From Channa striata (lineage: Eukaryota > Chordata > Actinopteri > Anabantiformes > Channidae), in assembly GCA_033026295.1 (NCBI GenBank), contig CM065178.1, positions 23,265,781 to 23,329,780 on the forward strand: DNA of 64,000 nt, given 5' to 3'. Numbering within the stretch: the stretch's first letter is position 1; each line of letters begins with the position of its first letter. A model generated the notes under the pieces. That model saw only the letters and a list, made by a program, of their open reading frames with translations. It ran no database searches and was not told the origin of the DNA. The translations under genes and the position numbers were made by a program. Below are positions 11,920 to 23,160 of the stretch, in pieces.

Positions 11920-14114
11920 CCAGAAAAAAAATGGAGGTTTATCAAGACATTGGATGTGTAGTTGTATGAGGTGAAATGATTCCCAACATCAGAAAACCGA
12001 GGCAGCAAACAGCAACACACACCAAACGCACATACGATTTCGCTGTCCATGAAATTTTCATCAAGGGAAGCTCGAGTTCTGATTTAAAAATTCCAATCCT
12101 GGGGTGTGCCAAACGGGCAATTTCCCCCGTAATGATGTGAATTTTGACTCATTCTGTGCATCGACCAAAACCAGATGGATCCTCCACTTTATCATATTCC
12201 CCACTGGCCTGCTGAGTGACAGGCACAGAAACACACATACACCCCAAAACATGTCAAACCAAATGTTATCAAAATTTGCCGGATGCAAGACGACTATTAT
12301 TAGACAGCGCACACACAGAGGCATACTGTACAAACACTCACATCTGGTGCGAGTTTTGTACTTTCATGTATCTTGTGTCAAATTCTCAAGGGAAATAAAA
12401 ATGTCTCATGGAGAAGTAGCCAGTGAAATCCTCCTTTTGTTTGCTTCTCTTCATGTATTATCTCCCGAGTGCTCAGTCAATGGACGCAAACAAGTGTTTC
12501 CCAGCCTGTGTGAATCAGTTAATGCTGGAACAAAATTTACAGCGCACAAAACCAGTTAAGTAAAAGCAACAAAGTACAGAATCAAAATGTACACCTGTGC
12601 AGAAATCAGACCCAGTGCCATGTTTCATTATTAGCGAAATAACGGAGTGCGTGTGTGTTTCTGTGTGCACAAACACTGAGAAACACACACACTCACTCAC
12701 TTAAATAAATAAAGATTTAAATGCATATTTAAGCCACTAACAGAGAAGCACAAAAGTACAGAGAGTCAGAAGTGTGACACTTGTTGGTGCAGCTTCCTGG
12801 CCATTGTGGCCAATGCCAGTCTCTCCATCGTGTTTCCTTGTGGCTCCCTACTTGAATTTATGAATATGGCAGGTATTTATGCCTATAACCTTTCTTATAG
12901 GCTTATACCAAACTTAGTCGTTTGCTATAATCTGTCACACATTCAGATGACTTGTTTTGCTCACGCTGTTGTTTAAAACCCAAAGACATTCAGCTGAATA
13001 TGACAACGAAAAGCATCAAATGAAGCTGGAACCACAGAAGTCTTCAGTCAACCATTCTATTCAGAACTAATTGTTGCAGCTCTAGAGTTTGATACCTTTC
13101 CTGGAAAATGTATTTTTCCCTCATACTTGCATGATACAACCATTTTAAAACCAGGCACCACATTAAATAGGTCAACAACTGCGGTAACTACATCTGCACC
13201 CAGACCTACTGTATCCTCTTATCTTTCAGGGTCTGTCTTTACACTCCAAGAGTGCTCGAGAGCCACTCTTCAACACTTAAATCCTTCCCCTTATGCTCTT
13301 TAATGGCAGCATTTTCATTGCTGATCCTGTCTTGCCCTAATGTCGCTGCTCCTCCCGAAGCCAGCTGGCCCTCGCCCTCCAGATGATAACATTTTATCCG
13401 TCCGAGGAGAGCGAAAGCCGCGGATGTCGGGCGGGTTTACCTTCCATTAACGTCGCCTGTGTGCACACGCGTCAACAGCTGCCTCTCAAACGGTTGTTCC
13501 AGTAGTGTCAAGATTACAAGCTACTCCACCAGCGATAGATTGGACAAGGCTGGTGACCCACTTCTAAAAGGAAACTCTGAGAGAAAAGTACATTCTTATC
13601 TGTGTTGACTTTATTTATTTATATTTTCGTCATACTTTAATCGAGTAGCCATCCTGCGTTTTGCAGACATTTTTTCCTGTAATTGTTGAGACGTGGTTTG
13701 AAATGTGATCGTGATAAATAGTAGCCAGGTGTGCAGGATATGTGCAGACTAAAACCAAACTGAAGTTTCACTTTTTAATATTGTCTCAAATTAGACCATT
13801 TATCCATTTCTATTTCTTTGTCCTGAAGAGCCAGTGGCCACCGGCTGCACAAATGTTAGCTCAGTCCGGTTCGGCTACATTTTTATTCCTAGTGTTGATT
13901 GGTTGCAGCAAGCACATAATTGCTACAATATTTTTATGAAATACACTAACTTTGTAAGCGAAGGGCTGTTTGGTGTCACATACAGTAATAATCCATGAGC
14001 TAGTGCCCCTTGTTGTCTAACTAATGATTTTGCCATTGAGTAACACTCCCTGTACAATACATGGGGCTGGAATGTAATAATTGTTGTACCCATTAGAAAT
14101 TCATTTCAGGGAGT

Positions 14115-14155
14115 ACATTTACATTTACATTTACATTTAGTCATTTAGCAGACAT
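14115..14155 (+). repeat. Teleost dispersed repeat (catttagcagac type)
   Basis: Tandem acattt hexamers run into acatttagtcatttagcaga, the head of a widespread fish repeat. In full copies this continues as cgcttttatccaaagcgact; this copy is cut short. A second copy that includes the continuation lies at 34622-34668. Confidence 0.55.
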
Positions 14156-14658
14156 GAGTTGATGACGTCAATATTAAATCCATCTATATGGAGTTATGGG
14201 CAGGGACAGTGAACAGCTTTAATATCTATATGTCACAGCTGATTGATATAAGCTGATGTTCCCAGTAAATGTAGAACACACACAAATGTGCACTCATATA
14301 AAATATTAATGATAAACTTCCACGGCCTATGGGCACAATCTCTTCATCCCCTTGACGAGCAATAAAGCTCAATCCGTGCTGATGATGGGAGCAATGGCTG
14401 TGAATGTCACTGGAGCACCACTAATGGCTTTATGGTTGTGTTCATTAATGAAGATAGAAATGTGACCTTGTGCGTTGATTTTGCAGGTCAGTCCACGTCT
14501 GCCTCGCAAGCATTGATGCAATAACACTTTGGAGTAGTTGATCTTTGAGCCCATACGTCTGAGTTGTGTCCTGCAGTAGAAATATTATTTTTGCCTCCTT
14601 TTAGACTGTTGTATTTCCTGCTGTTGTTGTTTGACTATTGTCTTGATGCTGGGGGATA

Positions 14659-14746
14659 CTGAACAAATGGACAGTCCCCTCTGAACAAATGGACAGTCCC
14701 CTCTGAACAAATGGACAGTCCCCTCTGAACAAATGGACAGTCCCCT
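14659..14746. repeat. Perfect 22 bp tandem repeat, four copies
   Basis: The 22-base unit (beginning ctgaacaaatggacag, ending tcccct) occurs four times in a row at 14659, 14681, 14703 and 14725, with no mismatch between copies. Perfect identity implies recent expansion. No gene or recognised element surrounds it. Confidence 0.95.
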
Positions 14747-14856
14747 CACTGTTATAATTAACCCATTTAAACATGCTGTATATCCCTGTTTTCTGTTTTG
14801 CTGCTATATCTCACTTTCTCCAGCACAGAGATAAAACAGTTCATGCAATGCTACGT

Positions 14857-14857
<1 letters not shown>

Positions 14858-14894
<37 letters not shown>
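14858..14894. repeat. (CA)n microsatellite
   Basis: An uninterrupted CA run of about 37 bases. Confidence 0.95.
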
Positions 14895-14896
<2 letters not shown>

Positions 14897-17019
14897 CTTT
14901 TAGTGTCTTGCAGCCCAGTGAAATTCTCAGTAATTGTAGGCAAAGATTTTTTGTGAAAAGACAATGACAACAGACAACATTTGTTTCTACTGGATGAGCG
15001 ATTCCTCTTCAGTTGCTTTTTATAAAGTTCTGGAGCTTTTTGTAAGACAACATAAATGTACAAATAATATTTTAATTTAATTTCTATTCTTTTCTGTTTA
15101 CCTTATGGTTTATACATTTTTTTTAATACTGTTGAAGGCTCAAGTCAGTTTTTAGCACAGATGGCAAACTGCTATGTCTGCTATATTGATTTGTTCTTAG
15201 CAGTGCCTGTATTTTTTTTTGTATGTTTTTCATCCTTGTTTAGTTGTGTATGTGGAGATTTTGGGGTCCTCTCTTTCCCATAACCCCTAAAAAGGCTGTT
15301 TGGTGGTTTTAGGGTGAAATTCAGAGAGGGTTTCAGGTTTAGGTTAGGCTTTTGGCTTGATGGGTAAGGTTAGGGTGTATTTATTTGTGTGTGTGTTTGA
15401 CTGAATTAATATAAATGTAGAAATGTATTAGGTAATATTTAAACAAAAACATCTGACCCTAACTGAAATCTAATTATTCACGCTCCTCACTGAAACACAT
15501 TTACTTCTTAAAAAATGTAACTGCTGCCTTTTTTCAATCAAAAGGTGCTCAAGTATGTCTAGAATGAATCAGAATAAAGCAGTAATTCATACATATGTAC
15601 ATGCATTCATGTACGTATGTAGCCCTGGATAAACATAGATTATCTAGGACAAACAAAGATTTATGCTCCAATCCCACAAACAGCGCAGTAAGCCAGCGCG
15701 CTGTGGCATCGTAATGTACGGGGTGACGGAGCTTACAAAAGGCATACACACTGTTTTTGCCATAATCACCAATTATGACACTATACGTTGACACATGTTT
15801 TACTTCCCCTCTTTCTTTCACTCAGACATCACAGAACAAAACCATTAAAGCCGCCTCATTCATCAAATGGTCTCTTTGGGATACTGTGGATTTTATCACG
15901 TTAAATTCGTTCTCTTGCCAAATTAGTCCCTTGCACCTTCTCAGAGGGTTGTTTTAAGCGGCCACAGAGGGAAACGTCTCATCTTTGTCTCCAGTCAACC
16001 AAACTGTACAGCCAGGCACGGTCGCAGGCAGCCGGGACTCCCGTGTAATAGGGTTTGCCGTGAAGGTTCATTACCTCCTCTATTTCCTTCTGACCGCCTA
16101 AAACACACCGCAGGCCCTCTTGGCAATTCTGAAACGTTGACTGGGTCACTGTTGGGGGTTTTTTGTTTTGTTTTTTGATCCCGCTAAAAGAGAGTGATTA
16201 GTACATAGAATATGAAACTTAAACGTTGTGCATTAACAGCGATGTTTTATAAATGGTTTAAGATATTTAAAGTAGCTGTTGGGTTAGCAGACTGTTCAGT
16301 TTGACGTTTTATTGTTTAAAATAGACATTTGTTAATTGTAAGGGAATTCATTCAGAAGTATTGTTTTCATAACCCAGCATTTCATTATCTTTACTTCTGT
16401 GTTGTTTTAAATTAAGACACATATTTCAGACCATAAAATGTAATGATAAGACTAAACTGTAGTGGTCTCTGTGGATGTGCAACATCTTTGATAAATTTGT
16501 CCCCAAGCATGACTTTTAAAAGAATGTATCCTGTCGTATTACCTGATCACACACACACGCACCACTTAAGAATTTACTTATTGAATCTGTGTCATGTTTT
16601 GCATCTAGTTTGGCGTAAAATCCTTAGGCCTTCTTTCATTTTTTCCCTCAAATTGCACTAGTGTATATTCTAACACCCCCACGCCACTCCTATACTTTCA
16701 TAAAGCAGTTCTGCTTTGAATGGACGCTGTTTTTCTTTTTGATATTCTATTATTCAGGGCTGTGTGCACCACTAAGCAGCTGTTTCAATACAGTGAAGTT
16801 AATTGGAGCTGAGTATAACCATCATGTAAGGCAGCCCTTGTTTCTGCTAAAGAAAGCACAGTCGGATCAGCTGTCATTTGGCCTTTATAACCATTTTACA
16901 ACTTCTGGTTGTTTGGAATTACCCACATATGCAGAGTCCACATAAAAAGAATGCTGAACAGTTGCCCACCAAAAGAGATAAAGAAGAGCATTGCTTAAAG
17001 GCCACAGCCCAGCCGGGTA

Positions 17020-17410
17020 TTGTTGCTAACAGTGTCCATCCCTTTATGACTGATGTACTCATCTTCAGATGGATACTTCCAGCAGAATAGCATGCTTAAA
17101 ACTTTTCTTAAAGCTAAAATTGTCACAAAATTGTTTCTTGAACATGACAATGACTTCATTGTACTCAATCGGCCTCCACAGCCACCAAATGTCAAACTAA
17201 TAGAGCACCTTTGGGATGTGGTGGAGCAGGAGTTTCTCATCCAGGATGAGATGTCTCAAGGCCGTGCAGCTGACAAATCTGCAGAAAGCGGTTGAAGCCA
17301 TCGTGTTAATATGGACCGAAGAAAGGGTGTTTCCAGCTCTGTGTTGTAGCTGTGCCACAAAGAATTTAGTCATTTCCGAGGGCAAAGGGGGGTCCAAACG
17401 GGTACTAGCA
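17020..17410 (+). mobile_element. Degenerate Tc1/mariner transposase 3' fragment
   Basis: Translated pieces match the C-terminal third of teleost Tc1-like transposases. Around 17030 there is VHPFMTDV. After a frame change at 17053 come SSDGYFQQ and LEHDNDF, then PPQPPNVKLIEHLWDVVEQE. After another frame change come EAIVLIWTEE and finally KGGSKR near 17385. EHLWD carries the final acidic residue of the DDE triad. The usual DNAPCH stretch carrying the second Asp is lost. At least two frameshifts and the missing N-terminal two-thirds make it inactive. No terminal inverted repeats were identified. Confidence 0.85.
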
Positions 17411-20400
17411 AAAGTTTCACCGAATACACTAAGAGGTTCCAGAAGCACAATATGTATGTGCAAAAGACGTCTGTGTGCACGAGACCCAGGTGTGACTGTA
17501 GGACTGTAGGTGGAAGAGGACAAAGAGTGTTCTCTACCTGCTCAAGTGTCGTAGACGTCTTGCTTAATGTCCGAGCTGTGCCTGTTCTTCCGTGAAGCTG
17601 GACGCGGGTCAAAGTGATGAGTGCAATGTCTCTGCAGCCCAGCAAGCTCTGATCAAAAGAGCAAGCCTTTCTCGTCTCCACGCCAAACAATTTCTCAGAC
17701 TGTCTGCCTCGGGCTGAGACATGTTGACACTGCGCAGGCTAGGTGTAATGGAATTGACCTCCATCACCAGTCCATTGCTGTTTTGTAAATAGACACATCA
17801 ATAATACCTGCCGCAGCACGAAGTGTAAACTCAGCAAGTTGTATATAAAGGTTGGACAGCTGCTGCAGCAGCAAGACACAGACAAGCCCCTTCTCTTTTT
17901 AAAGATGTCTTTGTAGCTGCAGGGCGACAAGAAAACAGCCCATACAAAATGGAAAAAAACAGGTTATGTTTTAATATTATAGGTGATGTAGACACATTCA
18001 TTTTTTAAATGTGTTTTAATGCCAGATCTTTTTTGAGGCTGCTGTTACTTATCAGCTTTAAAGTTACATCGCATCTACGTCTGCAGGCAGTTGGATTTTC
18101 CCAAACTGTATTATCTATATTGCAGATTAGAGTCAGTCTGAACAGCTGCTAAACAATAACAACATTTTATCAAGATGTTGAGTAATTGATTAGCAATTTT
18201 CGAAAGGAGCTTATTTGCTTTCATGCCAAAAACATCAGTCTCATTGTCTGATCGTTCTGCACCTTTTTAAAGGAAACTTCTCTTTTGGACTGTTCTGGTG
18301 TAACAACATTACGCCGTCATTATTCTCTCTCTGATAGTCTTTCACTCTAATTTTCACTTCCAGAGTCTGTGATTAATGGCAGGGATTTATAATCACACCT
18401 CAACAGCTCTGACACTTTGTATTAGAAAGTGACATGACAGGAATGAAAGGTTCCCCCTCTCCGATCACTGCTGGGCACCGGCACATGACCAGAATGTAAA
18501 CGAGAAGATTAACGACTGGACTGAAATACAGAGCTGGTCTCATTCAGTGGGAAACGATACACTATTATCAGTCATATTTGCATAATACAATGAATTTTCA
18601 TAGTTTTCTTGGTCCCGACCTGACTTACTAAGCATGTCGACTTTGACATTGCTTTGTTTCTCACACTTTAAAGCAACTGTGGGTAAAAGAGTTTAAAGGT
18701 ATGTTCAGGAACAAATGTCTTTGTTTAGTAATTTAATCCAGCCGATCATTATCTGCTCACAGGTAAGAACTGATGCCTTGCAGCAAACGTTTAAAGACTT
18801 CTCTGTTCTCCTCTGGCTCTAAATGGACATTTCTCCTTGTACTAGTGCCAGTCAACTGCACATGCCCCAGATCTCAAGTAGAGTTATGGCAACAATTATG
18901 TATTATATATGTATTTATCTTTGGCGGATGTGTTTTTTTTATATTTTTCTGACAACCGTGGAGGCCTATGAATGAGCTTATGCAGGCTGACAATTAACCA
19001 AACAGTAGTAAAGAAGATTCAGTGTTGGCTTTAGCAATTGTACGGTCATTGTAGACGCTGCAATTCATTTAGAAAATGATTATGTTCTCCTCTAATGCGC
19101 AAAGAAGCAGCCACTGTTCCCTCATTGTTTCATGGTATAACGGCTCGCATTCACATCGCATTAGGAATTTTCTGGTGACACACTCAAGAATCCAATAACA
19201 CACGGAAATCGACTCGAAATGTCTGCGTTGTGTGGTATCCCGCGACCGTGAGCCCATTAGATGATTAATTAATGAGTGTTCAGGCAGTTCCTGAAGTCCA
19301 CACTGAATTGATCAGGTGTTCCCATCAGCGTGCCGATCGCTCCTGTGAATCAGACCAATGTGTAGAGGGTGGAACACGTGCAAACATTTCCGTGGACCAT
19401 GTCACGGTCCGTTACAAATCAACAGAATCTATTATGACAGATTTACCAAAGCTGGTGGTTTCTCGTGTGTTTGCTACACATCTCATGTTCTGTACCCTGG
19501 TATAATCAAATATGCCCCTGATTTCTGCAGCCACTGACTGTTACACCATTAGAGGTCCAATCATGAGGTTTGTGGAGGAGAAACGGGTGTGTGTGTAATA
19601 GCCTGGTTTGGGACCGGTGACTTGCTCTGGGTTTATCCTGTTTCTTGCCCTTTAGATTCACACCTACTGCAGCCTTTTTCAAAATAACTTGGCAATTTGT
19701 GTAGATGGGGGAACAGTTTCTAAACCCTCTTCAAGATGCATCCACATTCCTGTGGACATGTCTTGTTTTCACCCAGTTTTTCAGTGTTTGGGTCTTTGAA
19801 GGAAGGTGCCACTGTCAGCAGACCTGCTACATCTGACAGGGTTTATTAAGTTGAGGTGATGAGCTGCAAGTCCAGACAGCAGGGGTTGTGATGGCAGCCA
19901 GTTCTCCTGTCAAAAGTGATTATGTTATCAGGACTCATGTCTGGGGAATGGAAGGTTGGATTGTGGAAGGGGAGGCAGTGAAGAGTCCGAGGACAGCAAT
20001 ATCCCAGTCTCAGTAATGTCTCAATAATGGAATGTGAACAGTCAGATGGGCCTGGCATGAGACGGGGAGAGAGCAGGGAGAGAGGTCGTGAGCATGAGAT
20101 GAGGGGAATGGAGGGAAACGAGAAACGGAGAGTGATGTGCTATCGTAGAGCTGGTCCTGCGACAGATGGGTTTCCACCTGGGAATCCCTCCAGGGACACG
20201 GCTCTGGATGTGATGTCAAAAATCAAAGAAGGCCTGCAGGCTAGGAGATCCCTTCATCTATTTTTCTGGCGTTTTTCGAAGGGTTCTGATGTTTTGAGGG
20301 GCACTTTTAAGTAGTTTTCTTATGTTAAATATGTTAAATTCATTATGTGGCTCACGACTAAGGTGGAGTTTTATTTTCTGCATGATGTATAGCTTTGTGG

Positions 20401-21639
20401 TTTGCAGTCTTATCTTTGCATGGGTTTGGAACCACTGGCAGTAACATTTTGCAAAATACATAATAATTCACAATATGTGAATTATTGTCTCATTAATGTC
20501 TCATAAGTTAGTCTGGTTCTGAATTTAAAGGAAAACCTAATTCATCCAACCAAACATCATTCAGGCTACGTGATGTACATGACGATTGATTCTGTGGCTG
20601 CTCTCATTTCTAAGATTACACACACGCACACAAACAATATTTTTTAGCAGAAGTATATCCTTAAAATTCTCCCTTAATGACAAAAGTAGCATAGCTATGT
20701 TGGGAGACTGTGTTCCATGTTTACCTCCTCTGGATCTCAGAAAAATAAAGCCTTAACTCATTCAACATGCAGGAGTTCTGCTCTCAGAGGAGAAGACCGG
20801 GCCCTTCAATTATTTTAAATGTCTTAAAGGAATAAAAACGAGGTGTTGACACAGAATTTCAAGTGTGGCATCAAAAGTATTTCCCCCCATTTTTGGAAAA
20901 TATGTTTGAATAAAACTACAGTCCTGAGAAAAGAGCCGCACTGTAAAAAACATTCATGAAGTGGAAAACTGTTTGAGTTACATAAAATAAGTGTTTCTCT
21001 TTATCATTAATGTCTTTTAATTTAGTAATAATGTGTCATTTCCTTGAAGCTGTTTGGTTTTACCTTTACAGGTATATACCACATCTAAGCATGTTTTCAA
21101 TTTAGCCAGTGAGAAGTGATTTGTAATCACGGACTAAATATAGAAGTGTATTGTTAGTATTACAGTTTGTGTCATTTTTCGGATGGAGTCATGGGCATTC
21201 GAGCTACCTCACGATGCTTAAATTGTCCACTTCCTGGAACCTCTGCGTGTAAGGTTTCTCACATAAGTCAGCTTGTCTTTGATTTGCTCATGTGTGAGGT
21301 TGCTGACAGCTCCCGATGTAGTTGCTAGGCTACATTTTCATGCAGCGTATGTCCATTCACTCATTAAATATGTGTTACAGTCTAACAGTTGAAAAGGGTT
21401 TTTATGTCGTCTTGTCTTGATTGGTTTGCCAGGGACGAATGATCGGTGGTGTGACTGAGTTTATGATGCAAGAATCTCTAGTTACTCTAGGTTAAAGAGA
21501 TTATTAGAGCTTTTATGAATTTCTAATGTTGCCTGTAACTCAACGTCTGCTGGATGTGCAAATGTGTTGCACAAATTTGATGCAGGGGGAAGCCAGAGCT
21601 TTACACTAAAAGTAGGGGGAGACGGGGGCTGGGATTTTT

Positions 21640-21700
21640 AGTTTGGTTTCCAGGTCCTCCTGTCACATGCAGAAGTGTCCTTGGACAGCATGTCCCTGTA
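21640..21700 (+). repeat. SINE-like fragment
   Basis: The phrases ccaggtcctcctgtcacatg and agaagtgtccttggacagca resemble a widespread teleost tRNA-derived SINE body, whose usual text is tcctcctgtcc, then acatg, then aagtgtccttgg. Only a short diverged piece is visible. A related piece lies near 46400. Confidence 0.4.
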
Positions 21701-22329
21701 CAGTCTCCCAGCACCTCAGAGGTCAGACACGGTGTGATGTCACCCTCTACAGGCAGCAGTGTTTTCTACAAGCTCTACAGACTTGTCCTGCATCAAAGAC
21801 AGAGGATCCACAGTCAGAGACGCTACCACTCTGTCCATCTCAGAAATGCACGCAGGAAACAGGAGCAGTGGTGGGACGCAAACAAGGACATTAACTCAAT
21901 GTTGAAGGTGCTGGCTCGTCCCTAGTGCGTTCCATTTAATGCCACTTTATACAAACAATTCATTACATTTCAGAGAAAGATGTTCACGCCATGTTACAGT
22001 TCAAATAGTAGTTCATTTTTTAAGCTGCATATTTGATGGAAAACCCTCAGTAATAATAGAATTACCCAATTTTTTGTTTCTGCCGTAGTTTTCAAAAAGA
22101 CGGATGTATGAAGATGGCAGGACGGAACGAAGAGGAACATAATAACCAAATGAAATATATTTGAAAACGTTGCTCACCAGAACTCAGAAGATTTGCACAG
22201 AAAACGTAGTTTGTTGACTTACTAGTTACAGCACATTGTTCTATTTCTATACATGTTTTATAATCTGAGAGATGTTTGCTATAGAGCAATAGATAATTAC
22301 AACACCTTTCAGACTCTTCCCAAAGCATC

Positions 22330-22660
22330 TCGAAAATAGACACAAATCATTCAAAAAAACAGACAAAAATCGTCCAAAAATTAAGAACAACATCCAAAAA
22401 GAAGCATAAAATTACATTGAAAAGACCCAGAATGTCCCCAAAACAGTTTAAATTACTAGATTACCACGAATAAACACACTCCATCAAAAAGAGACAGAAA
22501 ATGAAGAAAACACATACAAAACATAAAAATAGACACAAACTGATCAAGAATAGAAGAAAACATCAACATGCTCCCATGAACTGATGGGGTGGGGGCCCCT
22601 CTGTGGCCGGGGGCCCCGGTTTCCTCTTCTCCGCCCCTGCGTCACTTCCTGCTTCTTAAA
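22330..22660. repeat. AC-rich repeat ending in a GGGGGCCCC block
   Basis: A purine-rich series of aaaaagaagcataaa and aaaagagacagaaaat-like phrases runs into gggggcccctctgtgg and gggggccccggtttcc at about 22588-22622. I have seen this combination as a dispersed element of teleost genomes. It lies just upstream of the tmem175 promoter. Family not assigned. Confidence 0.4.
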
Positions 22661-23160
22661 GGAACCTGCTGCCCCCTGGCGGCAGCAGCAGCCCGCGGCG
22701 GATCGTCCAAGACAATAAAACTATATAAAATAATGTTGCACATGTCCAGACTGACCCAAAATAAATCAGTGCTCACAGTCATCATCTTTAAAATATTAAA
22801 GCCTCATTGTCCGGAGCGGATTTTCTCCGCCGAGTGGAGCCTCTTCGTCATCGACGATCTTTGCCGAGAACAGGAAGACGCCGAGCAGCTACTTCCTGTT
22901 TCCCCGCCGTCGCTCAGCTGTTTCGGCTTGTTTGGAAACGGCTCCGTCCGCGTCCTGCTGCCTCCGCGATGGGGCGGAACGACGACGGCGACATCATCGA
23001 GCACCACGTCGAGGAGGAGATGGAGAAGACGGAGGCGAGGAGCCGCAGTCCGTCCGACAGGGAGGGAGCCGCCGGCGGCACCCAGTCCTCCCACAGACTG
23101 CTGGCCTACAGCGATGCCCTGCTCTCCATCATCGCCACTGTCATGGTGAGACGGGGGGGG
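22600..23160 (+). promoter_or_regulatory. tmem175: CpG-rich promoter and first exon of tmem175
   Basis: GC- and CpG-rich sequence surrounds the start codon at 22969. It contains no obvious TATA box, so a dispersed CpG-type promoter is inferred. I looked for a CLEAR/TFEB site (gtcacgtgac-like), expected for some lysosomal genes, and saw none in the 350 bases before the ATG. The tmem175 frame remains open upstream to about 22800 without another ATG. Confidence 0.5.

Larger units (their letters stand above)
1347..22586. other. Gene-poor intergenic stretch with repeats and transposon debris
   Basis: About 21 kb in which no exon with flanking splice signals or recognisable protein similarity was found, apart from a dead Tc1 transposase fragment at 17.0-17.4 kb. 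Open frames here are short and often cross microsatellites. Recognisable contents are listed separately. The remaining AT-rich unique sequence could hold distal regulatory elements, but these cannot be recognised from one sequence alone. Confidence 0.6.

Noticed and set aside
14659..14746. CRISPR-like spaced repeats
   Set aside because: The 22-base units abut directly with no unique spacers, and the genome is vertebrate.
14838..15063. Open frames crossing (CA)/(GT) arrays (similarly at 9082, 11811, 38620 and 57651)
   Set aside because: Dinucleotide arrays are open in two or three frames. The flanking sequence shows no protein similarity, splice logic or composition expected of exons.
16878..17523. 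A functional Tc1 transposase gene
   Set aside because: The fragment lacks the DNA-binding domain and the second catalytic Asp region, and has at least two frameshifts.
19846..20314. Overlapping frames on both strands as a gene
   Set aside because: Gly/Arg/Glu-rich purine-biased sequence explains the open frames. No homology or splice structure was seen.
22589..23149. 186-codon frame overlapping the tmem175 first exon in another frame
   Set aside because: It is a GC-rich shadow frame with low-complexity Ser/Arg/Thr. The tmem175 frame is supported by homology and splice phase.
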